Source: Acidobacteriota bacterium (GTDB taxonomy: Bacteria > Acidobacteriota > Terriglobia > UBA7540). From it: 64,000 bases of DNA. The notes below the pieces were generated by a model. That model made no database searches. It worked only from the letters and a program-made list of their open reading frames with translations, and was not told the origin of the DNA. The position numbers and the translations under genes were made by a program. Shown here piece after piece: positions 18,174-26,207 of this stretch. Every line of letters begins with the position of its first letter. Position 1 is the first letter of the stretch. The stretch is taken from the NCBI GenBank assembly GCA_021828285.1, contig JAKASG010000002.1, forward strand, positions 17,671-81,670. Direction: 5' to 3'.

Positions 18174-19190
18174 ATGGAGAGCCGGACCATGTGGCTTGAA
18201 CCTGACGCAAAAATCCACTCACCGGAGATTGGGAGGATCTGGATCAACTCCGCGCCGTTGAATCTTCAACAGCTCCACGGACGCGTCGTGCTGGTGGATT
18301 TCTGGGATTATACCTGCGTAAATTGTCTTCGCACGCTGCCCTATCTGAGCGAATGGCATCGCCGTTACTCCGACAAGGGCCTGACGATCGCAGGCATTCA
18401 CACGCCGGAATTTTCTTTCGCCCGCACTCCGCAACTGGTCGAGGCTGCCGTGCGCAGGCTCGGCGTCGAATATGCCGTGGCGCTCGACAACGAATACCAG
18501 ATCTGGCAGGCGTTTGCGAACCGCTGCTGGCCGGCGAAGTACTTGATTGATAAGGACGCCTACGTTCGCTACGTCCATCTCGGCGAAGGCTCCTACGGCG
18601 AAACCGAGGAGGGGATTCAGAAGCTGCTGCTCGAAGCCGATCCGAAGCTTACTTTTCCGAAGCCGCTCGAGCCCCTGCGTGAGGCGGACGTTCCGGGCGC
18701 GCGCTGTTATCCCGCGACGCCGGAGCTTTACCTCGGCTTTGGCCGGGGAACCATCGGCAACGCGTCCGGCTACAGTGAAAATCAGGTGCTCGATTACCTG
18801 CCGGGCGATCTCGCGCAGCCCGACACGGTGTATCTCGGCGGGCCGTGGTTTGCGGACCGCGAATATATCGAGGCCTGCCCTCTCGACGGCAAGGCCTCGC
18901 GCATCGCATTGCAATACGCCGCCGCGGAAGTCAATCTGGTGATGAGCCCGCCGCACGGAGGCGAAGGGATCGCGCACGTTTTCGAAAATGGGAAGCCGCT
19001 TGCGCCTGAAGTTTTCGGCGAGGACATCATCGAGAAGGACGGCAAGGCGGGTTTCGCGATCACCGAGCCGCGCATGTACCGGCTGATCAAGAACCGCGCA
19101 TTCGCCACTCGCACGCTCGAGATCGTTACCTCAACTCCCGGCCTCGGCGCGTACGCGCTAACGTTCGGTTCATGCCTGATGGAAAGTTAG
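18174..19190 (+). CDS. Thioredoxin-fold protein (DipZ C-terminal/redoxin type)
   Basis: A 338-residue protein whose N-terminal 150 residues form a TlpA-like thioredoxin domain with the redox motif CVNC in VDFWDYTCVNCLRTLPYL and IAGIHTPEFSF. The C-terminal half (after about residue 165, VPGARCYPATPELYLGFGRG) resembles the carbohydrate-binding-like domain found at the end of DipZ proteins. No membrane segments or signal peptide are seen. The ATG at 18189 has GGAG at a better distance than the first ATG and may be the true start. Confidence 0.85.
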   Translation: MESRTMWLEPDAKIHSPEIGRIWINSAPLNLQQLHGRVVLVDFWDYTCVNCLRTLPYLSEWHRRYSDKGLTIAGIHTPEFSFARTPQLVEAAVRRLGVEYAVALDNEYQIWQAFANRCWPAKYLIDKDAYVRYVHLGEGSYGETEEGIQKLLLEADPKLTFPKPLEPLREADVPGARCYPATPELYLGFGRGTIGNASGYSENQVLDYLPGDLAQPDTVYLGGPWFADREYIEACPLDGKASRIALQYAAAEVNLVMSPPHGGEGIAHVFENGKPLAPEVFGEDIIEKDGKAGFAITEPRMYRLIKNRAFATRTLEIVTSTPGLGAYALTFGSCLMES

Positions 19191-19254
19191 GCGGCCATCG
19201 GCCAAGAGGCGCGGCCGGCCGAACGGAGCCTCGCGCCCGTCACGCCTTCCTGCC

Positions 19255-19659
19255 ATGCCCCGAAAGAAGCCTGTTCCCGTCGCCGCCGCCGTCATCGTTC
19301 GTGAGGAAAAAATATTGATCGCGCAACGCCATCACACGGACGCTTACGGCATGCAATGGGAATTTCCGGGCGGCAAAGTAGATGGGCGCGAAAGCTTCGA
19401 GCAGGCCTTGCGGCGCGAGCTTCAGGAAGAGCTTGGCATTGCCGCTGAAATAGGGCCGGAGATTTATCGAATGCGCCATCGCTATCCCGGCCGTGAGGTT
19501 GAAGTGGCGTTTTTTCGCATCACTCGTTTCAAGGGAGAAGCTCGCAACCGGGTGTTTGAGAAAATCGCGTGGGCAACGCGGACGTCGCTCAGGAATTACA
19601 ATTTTCTCGAAGCAGACCAAGCGCTGGTCGAGCGCCTGGCAGCAGGAGAATTCGTATGA
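19255..19659 (+). CDS. mutT: NUDIX hydrolase, MutT-like 8-oxo-dGTP diphosphatase
   Basis: A 134-residue NUDIX protein with a complete catalytic box: GKVDGRESFEQALRRELQEE followed by LGI, matching Gx5Ex7REUxEExGU. FPGG precedes the box and the C-terminus NYNFLEADQALVERL fits MutT. The expected role is sanitising oxidised dGTP from the nucleotide pool. The stop overlaps the start of the next gene by 4 bases (ATGA). MutT is the best call, but related NUDIX enzymes with other nucleotide substrates cannot be excluded from sequence alone. Confidence 0.88.
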   Translation: MPRKKPVPVAAAVIVREEKILIAQRHHTDAYGMQWEFPGGKVDGRESFEQALRRELQEELGIAAEIGPEIYRMRHRYPGREVEVAFFRITRFKGEARNRVFEKIAWATRTSLRNYNFLEADQALVERLAAGEFV

Positions 19660-20795
19660 GGATTCGAGGAGCGCGGGCGCGCGACCGCGGGGGCCACGTC
19701 CGCAAACGTTGCAGCTCAATTCACCTGCGCCTCGCGCTCGAATGGGTCTGCCTGCTGGCATTGGCGGGCGGCCTTCGGCTTTCAGCCGCGCAATCCGAGA
19801 AGAGTGAACCCGCCGGTCCTCCCGCGCCGCGCGCTCAATGGATTTTTGCCGCACGAATCAAAGGCCATCTCGTGTTGCGTGGTTCGCCGGCGGGCGCTTT
19901 CAGCCGGGATAGCCGATCCATCGCAATTATCAGCGGCCATCGAGTGCTGCTCACCGGCCTCAATTCGAAATCGCAGCGCCGGTTTTTGCAGCCGGGCGTG
20001 AAAGGCGTGATCGATCTGGAGATTCAATCCGCGAGCTTCGTCTCTCCCGATCGTTTGCTCATCCTCGCCGCCGGCCGAATCGCCAAGCGTCCGAGTTATC
20101 AGACACCGCTGCTTGCTTTCCTCTGGAGCGCGTCAAAAGACGGCGCTGCGGGAAAGGCCGAGGAGATCGCCACGAGCGGTGGTTTCGGCCCTGCCGTCTT
20201 CTTTCCGCGAATCGGATTTCTGGTGATCCCGAAGAAAAACTATTTCACGCTCTGGAACCCGGTGACCGGGCGGGTCTTGGGAGAAAAAGTCCCCGAGCTG
20301 ACCCGTCCCGCCCAGGTCTTCGATTTCTCACCGAACGGTCAATGGCTCCTGCTCGCCCAAATCGAGGGCAATGCATTTCCCGATCCCGTCGTGGTTCAGC
20401 TCAAAGGCCATCGCTTTGTGGATATCCTGAAGGGACATACCGGTCCGGTCACCGGCATGAATTTCTCAAGGGACAGCTCGAAAGTCGTGACGGCATGTAC
20501 GGACGGCAGGGCGCGGATTTATTCGGCGCCGGGCTGGAAATTGCTTGAGACGCTTTCCGGACACGCGGGGCCAGTCCGCTGGGCGGAGTTTTCACCCGAC
20601 GGCCGCACCGTCGTTTCCGCCGGCGACGACGGGACAGTGAGAGTCTGGTCCGCCGAGGATGGCCAGCTCCTGGAAACGCTTACCCAGCCGCGCTCTTCGG
20701 TCCGCACCGCGGCGTTCTCGCCGAACGGTGAGTGGATCGCCGCGACAACCAACCGTTACGTTTACCTCTGGCAAAAAACGCACGGCGGCCAATAA
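19656..20795 (+). CDS. WD40-repeat protein with N-terminal export signal
   Basis: The start chosen is the ATG overlapping the mutT stop (MRIRGARARDRGGHVRK), giving 379 residues. A basic stretch and hydrophobic segment LALEWVCLLALAGGLRLSAA look like a signal peptide or anchor. At least three clear WD40 blades lie at the C-terminus: LKGHTGPVTGMNFSRDSSKV, LSGHAGPVRWAEFSPDGRTV and SVRTAAFSPNGEWIAATTNR, with more diverged blades before them. The likely role is protein-protein scaffolding at or outside the inner membrane; no specific function can be assigned. Confidence 0.8.
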   Translation: MRIRGARARDRGGHVRKRCSSIHLRLALEWVCLLALAGGLRLSAAQSEKSEPAGPPAPRAQWIFAARIKGHLVLRGSPAGAFSRDSRSIAIISGHRVLLTGLNSKSQRRFLQPGVKGVIDLEIQSASFVSPDRLLILAAGRIAKRPSYQTPLLAFLWSASKDGAAGKAEEIATSGGFGPAVFFPRIGFLVIPKKNYFTLWNPVTGRVLGEKVPELTRPAQVFDFSPNGQWLLLAQIEGNAFPDPVVVQLKGHRFVDILKGHTGPVTGMNFSRDSSKVVTACTDGRARIYSAPGWKLLETLSGHAGPVRWAEFSPDGRTVVSAGDDGTVRVWSAEDGQLLETLTQPRSSVRTAAFSPNGEWIAATTNRYVYLWQKTHGGQ

Positions 20796-20948
20796 ACCTC
20801 CTTTCGAAAGTTTCTGCTTGAAGAGCTCACGAGGCGCTGACTTGCCGCCGTCACGCTTCCCTGCGGGAAGAACCGCCGGGAGAAAGTGTGTTAAAATTTT
20901 TAAAGGCCGGAAAAACGCGGGACGGCGCGGAGCGAGCCAAAAAAGCGT

Positions 20949-22388
20949 ATGCCGAAAGTTGGATTGATAAGCCTCGGCTGTCCGAAAAATCTGGTGGACA
21001 GCGAAGTGATGCTGGGAATGCTCGCGCGGCAAGGATGCGAAATCACGCCGCGCGCTGAAGACGCTGAAATCCTGATCGTCAACACGTGCAGTTTCATCGA
21101 GCCCGCAAAGCGCGAGTCCATAGACGCCATCCTGGAAATGGCTGAGCACAAGAAATCCGGCTCCGCGAAACGCCTGGTGGTGGCCGGATGCCTGGTCGAG
21201 CGATACCGCAAGCAGATTCTCGAAGAGATCCCGGAAGTGGATTTCGTGGTCGGAACGAACGAGCTCGAGAGCATCGTCGAGGCCTGCGCGCTCGAGAATG
21301 CAGGACGCGAAACGGGCGCCGCGGCTGGACCCTATCTCTACCACGAATTCACGCCGCGCGTTCTCTCGACCCCAAGTTTCTCCGCTTACCTTAAAATCGC
21401 GGAGGGCTGCGACCATCCCTGCTCGTTCTGCGTGATCCCGCAGATGCGCGGCCGATTCCGCTCGCGGCGCTTCGAATCGGTCGTCCGCGAAGCGGAAAAC
21501 CTTGCGCGGCGCGGCGTGCGCGAACTTACTCTGATCGGACAGGATACGACGAGTTACGGCGAAGACCTGGGTTTGCGCGACGGGCTTGGAATGCTTTTGA
21601 GAGAGCTCGCGAAGATTCCGGACCTGGTTTGGATTCGCTTCCTTTATTGCTATCCGAACCGGGTGACGCAGCAACTGATCGAAACAGTCGCCGCCACTCC
21701 TAAAATCGCAAAGTATTTCGATATCCCTCTGCAGCACGCGAGCCGCGCCACATTGAAAGCGATGAAGCGCGGAGCGAGCGGAACTCAATTTCTCGAGATG
21801 ATTCGCAACATCCGCGCAGCCATACCCGGCGCCGCTCTTCGCACTTCATTGATAGTCGGTTTTCCAGGCGAGACGGAAGACGATTTCAAAATTCTGCTCG
21901 ACTTCATCGAGGCCGTAGAATTCGACCACCTGGGCGTCTTCCTCTATTCCAATGAAGAAACGTGCGCATCGCATGCCCTGGACGGACAGGTTCCCGCGGA
22001 ACGGGCGCGCCGGCGGCGGGAAAAACTGATGGCGGCGCAACGCAGGATTTCCGCGCGGAAGCTGCGCCGGAAAATCGGCCAGACGTTGCCGCTATTGGTT
22101 GAAGGGCCATCCGAGGAAACGGAAATGCTTTGGCGCGGGCGGCTTGAATCCCAAGCGCCCGGCATTGACGGGCAAATTTATATCAACGACTTCGAAGGCG
22201 AGGAGCCTCAGGCAGGCGAGTTTCGCCTCGCGACGATTACGGAAAGCGCGGATTACGATTGCGTGGCGCGGCTACGCGGGAGGCCGCCGGCGGCGCCCGA
22301 GCCGCAGAAGAGCGCGGAACTCCTGCCGCGCCTGGTCCAGATCGAACCTCGCGAAGCGGTGGCGGCCCATGCGGTGTCCGATTTGTAA
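20949..22388 (+). CDS. rimO: Ribosomal protein S12 methylthiotransferase RimO
   Basis: Radical-SAM enzyme that methylthiolates the conserved aspartate of ribosomal protein S12. The N-terminal UPF0004 domain has GLISLGCPKNLVDSE, VNTCSFI and VVAGCLVERY (three Fe-S cysteines). The radical-SAM cluster CxxxCxxC is in EGCDHPCSFCVIPQMRGRF. A C-terminal TRAM domain follows. The start KVGLISLGCPKNLVDSE distinguishes RimO from MiaB. The 479 residues include a tail of about 40 residues after the TRAM domain. Its last 20 bases overlap yacG. Confidence 0.95.
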   Translation: MPKVGLISLGCPKNLVDSEVMLGMLARQGCEITPRAEDAEILIVNTCSFIEPAKRESIDAILEMAEHKKSGSAKRLVVAGCLVERYRKQILEEIPEVDFVVGTNELESIVEACALENAGRETGAAAGPYLYHEFTPRVLSTPSFSAYLKIAEGCDHPCSFCVIPQMRGRFRSRRFESVVREAENLARRGVRELTLIGQDTTSYGEDLGLRDGLGMLLRELAKIPDLVWIRFLYCYPNRVTQQLIETVAATPKIAKYFDIPLQHASRATLKAMKRGASGTQFLEMIRNIRAAIPGAALRTSLIVGFPGETEDDFKILLDFIEAVEFDHLGVFLYSNEETCASHALDGQVPAERARRRREKLMAAQRRISARKLRRKIGQTLPLLVEGPSEETEMLWRGRLESQAPGIDGQIYINDFEGEEPQAGEFRLATITESADYDCVARLRGRPPAAPEPQKSAELLPRLVQIEPREAVAAHAVSDL

Positions 22389-22569
22389 GCGGAAGACGGC
22401 GAGCAAAAACAATCCCCATCTGCCTTTCTGCAGCGAGCGGTGCCGGTTACTGGATCTGGGACAATGGCTCGAAGGCCGCTACCGCATTCCGGCTGGCGAC
22501 GCGGGCCGGACGGCTGCGGATGAGGGCAGCGAGCGATCCCTGCGCACGGACGAGAGGCAGCGTGAGTGA
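22369..22569 (+). CDS. yacG: DNA gyrase inhibitor YacG (zinc-binding)
   Basis: A 66-residue protein starting at an ATG inside the end of rimO: MRCPICKRKTASKNN, then PFCSERCRLLDLGQWLEGRY and RIP. The four cysteines (CxxC and CxxxC) bind one zinc, and the pattern FCSERCRLLDLGQW is diagnostic of YacG, which binds GyrB. The C-terminal roughly 20 residues are polar. The larger open frame in this register extends far into rimO and has no meaning upstream. Its stop overlaps the next start by 8 bases. Confidence 0.9.
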   Translation: MRCPICKRKTASKNNPHLPFCSERCRLLDLGQWLEGRYRIPAGDAGRTAADEGSERSLRTDERQRE

Positions 22570-23044
22570 GCGGCAGCGAGGTCTTGCGGTCTGGATAGCG
22601 ACGGCCGGCGGAGTCGGCTATTTCCCTGTGGCGCCGGGAACCTGGGGCTCGCTCGTCGGCGTCGGCGCGGTTGCCGCGCTCGGTTTGGCGGGCCTGCAAA
22701 GCTCGGCACGCTCCGCCGCAGCGGGCGCGGCGATTGTCCTCATCTTCGCTCTTGGAGTCTGGAGCGCAGGGCAGGCGGAAGACTTTTTCGGGAGAAAAGA
22801 CCCCGGCACTGTTGTGGTGGATGAAGTCGCGGGGCAAATCATCGCGCTTGCGCCTTTCATCGGAACGTCGCTCAAATGGCTTGGAGCAGGATTCGTGCTT
22901 TTCCGGATTTTTGACGTGCTCAAGCCGTTCCCTGCCCGGCGCGCAGAACGCCTCCATGCGGGTTGGGGTATCATGATGGATGATGTGACGGCGGGCGTTT
23001 ACGCAGCGGCAACGCTTGAAATCATTCGTACCTTGGTAAAATGA
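22562..23044 (+). CDS. pgpA: Phosphatidylglycerophosphatase A
   Basis: Inner-membrane enzyme removing phosphate from phosphatidylglycerol phosphate in phospholipid synthesis. From the GTG at 22562 the product is 160 residues, with the family signatures GYFPVAPGTWGSLVG, VVVDEVAGQI and FRIFDVLKPFPARRAERL, then GWGIMMDDVTAGVYA. The open frame continues upstream but is not related to the family there. It overlaps yacG at its start and the beta-propeller gene at its end (ATGA). Confidence 0.9.
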   Translation: MSERQRGLAVWIATAGGVGYFPVAPGTWGSLVGVGAVAALGLAGLQSSARSAAAGAAIVLIFALGVWSAGQAEDFFGRKDPGTVVVDEVAGQIIALAPFIGTSLKWLGAGFVLFRIFDVLKPFPARRAERLHAGWGIMMDDVTAGVYAAATLEIIRTLVK

Positions 23045-24129
23045 GTCTCTTCAAGAAGCCAGGCAAATCCGTTCCTCGGCCGAGCCGCGGCGAGTCCCGC
23101 GACGGCAGACCCCACATCGAGCAGGTGTCGCCGCCGGCTGCAATCCCGGGAGGCGAATTCCTGTTGCGGGGTCAGAATTTCACCGCGAACGGCGCAACGC
23201 CCCCGCGAGTGCGTTTGGACGGCCAGTTGTCCAGCCTGCTCTTCACCTCCGAGCGGCGGCTCGTCGTCCGCGTTCCGAACGGAGTGAAGAAGGGTGAGAT
23301 GACCGTCGAGTCGTCGAAAGGCGTGAGCGCGCCGATTGCAGTCAAGGTTGGTGAATTGATTGCGGAGATGGTGCATCCCGTTGCAAACCCGGCGGTGGAC
23401 AGCCTGGGCCAGGCGTTCACGACGCTCAGCGGCGGCCGGGGCCAGAAAACTCCGGTTTCCGTCTTCAAGACGGACACCAATCGCGTTATGACGCCGTTTC
23501 TGAAGGACCTGCTGAACGCCACGGGGCTCGCTTTCGATCGCCTGGGAAGCCTTTATATTTCGAGCCGCGCCGAGGGCACGATCTATCAAGTGACGCCGGA
23601 TGGCCGGCGCTCCGTTTATGCGGAAGGCATGGGTGTGGCGACGGGAATTGCGTTCGATGCGGAAGAAAATCTCTATGTCGGCGACCGCACGGGGACGATT
23701 TTCAAGATCAACCGCGAGCGCCAGATTTTCGTCTTCGCGACGCTTGAGCCGAGCGTTTCGGCTTACCATCTGGCCTTTGGCCCCGGCGGCCACCTCTACG
23801 TGACCGGCCCCACAACGTCGAGCTTCGATCAAATCTACCGGATTGCGCCGACCGGAGAAGTCGGAACGTTTTATCGAGGGCTGGGGCGGCCGCAAGGAAT
23901 GGCGTTTGACGCACAAGGCAATTTGTACGTTGCCGCATCGCTCGCCGGACGCCGGGGAATTATCCGTTTGACCCCCGAAGCGCAGGCCGAGCTGTTCGTT
24001 TCAGGATACAATATCGTCGGTCAAGCCTTCACGCCGCGTCGCTCCCTGGTGATCGCAACCAACGAGTCTCTCGTCGAGCTGGCCCTCGGCATCGAAGGCA
24101 GACCGCTGCTGCCGAATCCGGCCCGCTGA
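23041..24129 (+). CDS. IPT/TIG domain plus NHL-type beta-propeller protein
   Basis: A 362-residue protein translated from an ATG overlapping the pgpA stop. Residues of about 25-110 form an immunoglobulin-like IPT/TIG domain (IEQVSPPAAIPGGEFLLRG). The rest is a propeller with NHL/SMP-30-like blades such as GIAFDAEENLYVGDRTGTIF, HLAFGPGGHLYVTGP and GMAFDAQGNLYVAASLAG. No signal peptide is apparent. Function is unknown; such proteins bind ligands or other proteins. Confidence 0.8.
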   Translation: MSLFKKPGKSVPRPSRGESRDGRPHIEQVSPPAAIPGGEFLLRGQNFTANGATPPRVRLDGQLSSLLFTSERRLVVRVPNGVKKGEMTVESSKGVSAPIAVKVGELIAEMVHPVANPAVDSLGQAFTTLSGGRGQKTPVSVFKTDTNRVMTPFLKDLLNATGLAFDRLGSLYISSRAEGTIYQVTPDGRRSVYAEGMGVATGIAFDAEENLYVGDRTGTIFKINRERQIFVFATLEPSVSAYHLAFGPGGHLYVTGPTTSSFDQIYRIAPTGEVGTFYRGLGRPQGMAFDAQGNLYVAASLAGRRGIIRLTPEAQAELFVSGYNIVGQAFTPRRSLVIATNESLVELALGIEGRPLLPNPAR

Positions 24130-24191
24130 ATTCCCGACCGCTTTTCCCTTTGCCGCTTTACCCCGCCGAATTTACCCTTTACACTTTTCGC

Positions 24192-25427
24192 ATGGACGCC
24201 GAGATCATCGCGGTGGGGTCGGAGCTGCTCACGCCTTTTCACCAGGATACCAATTCGCTTTTTCTCACCGACCAGCTCAATCAAATTGGGATTGAAGTTC
24301 GCCTGAAGACGATTGTCGGCGATGACCGCGCTCGGCTGGCGAACGTGCTGAGCGAGGCGCTTGGCCGCTCGGGTTTGATTGTGCTGACGGGCGGGCTCGG
24401 CCCGACTGAGGACGATATCAGCCGCGAAGTCGCGTCAGAAGTGTTGGAACGTCCGCTCACTGAAAATGCCGAGGCGCGGCGGCGATTGATGGAGCGTTTT
24501 GCCCGCACGGGCCGGCCGATGCCGGAAAACAATCTCCGGCAGGCGCTGGTTCCCGAGGGCGCGGAGTTGCTCGAAAACCGCAACGGCACGGCGCCGGGCC
24601 TTTGGATCGAAAAAGACGCCGCCATCGTGATTCTTCTTCCGGGACCGCCCCGCGAGCTCGAGCCGATGTTTGCCGCCGAATGCATCCCGCGCTTGAAGCG
24701 AATTTCAACCGGCGCAGTGATTCGGACGCGCGTCTTTAAGATCGCGAGCTTGCCGGAATCGGAAGTCGACCGGAGAATCGCACCCATTTACAAGAAATTC
24801 GAGAATCCCTCGACGACGCTCCTTGCCACTCCCGGAGGAATTGAAGTGCATCTTCGGGCGCGCGCCCCGAGCGAAGCCGAAGCCGAGAAACTGCTCGCGG
24901 CGGCGGGCGATCCGATTGAAAATCTTCTGGGCGATCATATTTTTTCCACCCGCGGCGAATCGATCGAAAAAGTGGTGGGAATGTATTTGATGATGAAGCA
25001 GAAGACGCTTGCGACCGCAGAAAGCTGCACGGGCGGATTGCTGAGCGAACGCCTGACCCGCGTGCCCGGCAGCTCCGATTTTTTTGCCGGGGGCGCGGTG
25101 TGTTACAGCAACGAATTGAAGACCCAATTTGCGGGCGTTCCGGCCGCGCTGATTGAAGCCGAAGGCGCTGTTTCAAAGCCCGTGGCCCGGGCGCTCGCCG
25201 AGGGCATTCGAAAGCGGACGGGCGCCTCGATCGGCGTGGGGATCACCGGTATCGCGGGCCCGAGCGGCGGCAGCGCGGAGAAGCCCCTGGGCCTGGTCTA
25301 CATCGCTCTCGCCGATGAGCGCGGAACGGAGGTGCGGGAATTCCGGTTTCCGGGAGACCGGGCGCGCGTTCGGTGGCTCGCCTCACAGTCGGCGTTAGAG
25401 ATGACGCGCCGGCGATTGAGCGGTTGA
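24192..25427 (+). CDS. cinA: CinA family protein (nicotinamide-nucleotide amidohydrolase/ADP-ribose pyrophosphatase)
   Basis: A two-domain cytosolic protein of 411 residues from the ATG that gives MDAEIIAVGSELLTPF, the standard family start. The N-terminal MoCF/COG1058 domain contains VLTGGLGPTEDDISREV. The C-terminal PncC domain contains TAESCTGGLLSERLT and GIAGPSGGSAEKPLGLVYIA. The family deamidates nicotinamide mononucleotide, and homologues have been linked to competence. The next gene starts 24 bases later. Confidence 0.93.
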   Translation: MDAEIIAVGSELLTPFHQDTNSLFLTDQLNQIGIEVRLKTIVGDDRARLANVLSEALGRSGLIVLTGGLGPTEDDISREVASEVLERPLTENAEARRRLMERFARTGRPMPENNLRQALVPEGAELLENRNGTAPGLWIEKDAAIVILLPGPPRELEPMFAAECIPRLKRISTGAVIRTRVFKIASLPESEVDRRIAPIYKKFENPSTTLLATPGGIEVHLRARAPSEAEAEKLLAAAGDPIENLLGDHIFSTRGESIEKVVGMYLMMKQKTLATAESCTGGLLSERLTRVPGSSDFFAGGAVCYSNELKTQFAGVPAALIEAEGAVSKPVARALAEGIRKRTGASIGVGITGIAGPSGGSAEKPLGLVYIALADERGTEVREFRFPGDRARVRWLASQSALEMTRRRLSG

Positions 25428-25451
25428 CCCGGCGGGGAGAAGAACAGAGCC

Positions 25452-26066
25452 GTGCGGGCTTTTATTGGGATTGATTTGCCGAACGAAGTGTGCGAGGCGT
25501 TGGCGCACAGGCAACGCGCGATTCGCGAAGTCGCGGAGCAGCGCTCTCGCAAGGCGATTCGATGGACTCGGCCGGAAGGAATTCATCTGACCCTCAAGTT
25601 CCTCGGCGAAATTTCTGAAGGAAAGGTGGCGGACGTTGCGAATGCGCTTCGCTCGCTCGGAGATTTTGATCCATTCCGGCTGGCCATCGCGGGTGTGGGA
25701 TTTTTCCCGAGCCGCGGCCAGCCGCGCATCCTCTGGGCCGGCCTCGATGCGCCGGGGCAATTGGGCGAGCTGGCCGCGCGAATCGAAAGCGCGATGGAGC
25801 CTCTCGGCTTTGAGCGCGAGGCGAGAGCCTTCACGCCCCATTTGACGCTCGCGCGGATCAATGGGCGGCTGAATCCTGCGGAGGTTGAAGCGATGCTCAT
25901 GGCGGGCGGCCAAAATGCGTTGGGGAGCGAGAGCGCCAGCACCGGCGAACGGACCGATTGTTCATTTGAAGTTTCGGAATTCTTCCTCTTTGAAAGCCGG
26001 CTCCATCCCTCGGGAGCGGAATACCGCAAAGTGATGCGCTTCCCGGCGCCGCGTGAAAATCCGTAG
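25452..26066 (+). CDS. thpR: RNA 2',3'-cyclic phosphodiesterase ThpR (LigT)
   Basis: A 204-residue member of the 2H phosphoesterase superfamily, starting at GTG: MRAFIGIDLPNEVCEAL. Both catalytic HxT motifs are visible: GIHLTLKFLGE and TPHLTLARING. Known members hydrolyse 2',3'-cyclic phosphate RNA ends and can ligate tRNA halves in vitro. A GGGGAGAAG purine run precedes the start. It is directly downstream of cinA and probably co-transcribed with it. Confidence 0.9.
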   Translation: MRAFIGIDLPNEVCEALAHRQRAIREVAEQRSRKAIRWTRPEGIHLTLKFLGEISEGKVADVANALRSLGDFDPFRLAIAGVGFFPSRGQPRILWAGLDAPGQLGELAARIESAMEPLGFEREARAFTPHLTLARINGRLNPAEVEAMLMAGGQNALGSESASTGERTDCSFEVSEFFLFESRLHPSGAEYRKVMRFPAPRENP

Positions 26067-26164
26067 CAGGCGACGGCTTCGTCCTCCGGCTTGCCGGCAG
26101 GTTTTCGGACCGAATTGCAGGAAAAGGCTCCTCCTGGGCAAGACGCTCCAAGACCAAAGTACTA

Positions 26165-26193
26165 TTGATTTCAGGCGGCGCATTCCCTAAGAT
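26165..26193 (+). promoter_or_regulatory. Predicted sigma70-type promoter of the HD-GYP gene
   Basis: TTGATT (26165-26170), a 17-base spacer and TAAGAT (26188-26193). Transcription would start only a few bases before the ATG at 26208, so the message would have a very short leader. Confidence 0.5.
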
Positions 26194-26207
26194 ATGCTGA
26201 AGTCGCG

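Noticed and set aside
20592..21788. 398-codon minus-strand frame opposite rimO
   Set aside because: Fully antisense to rimO and the WD40 gene; no recognisable motif.
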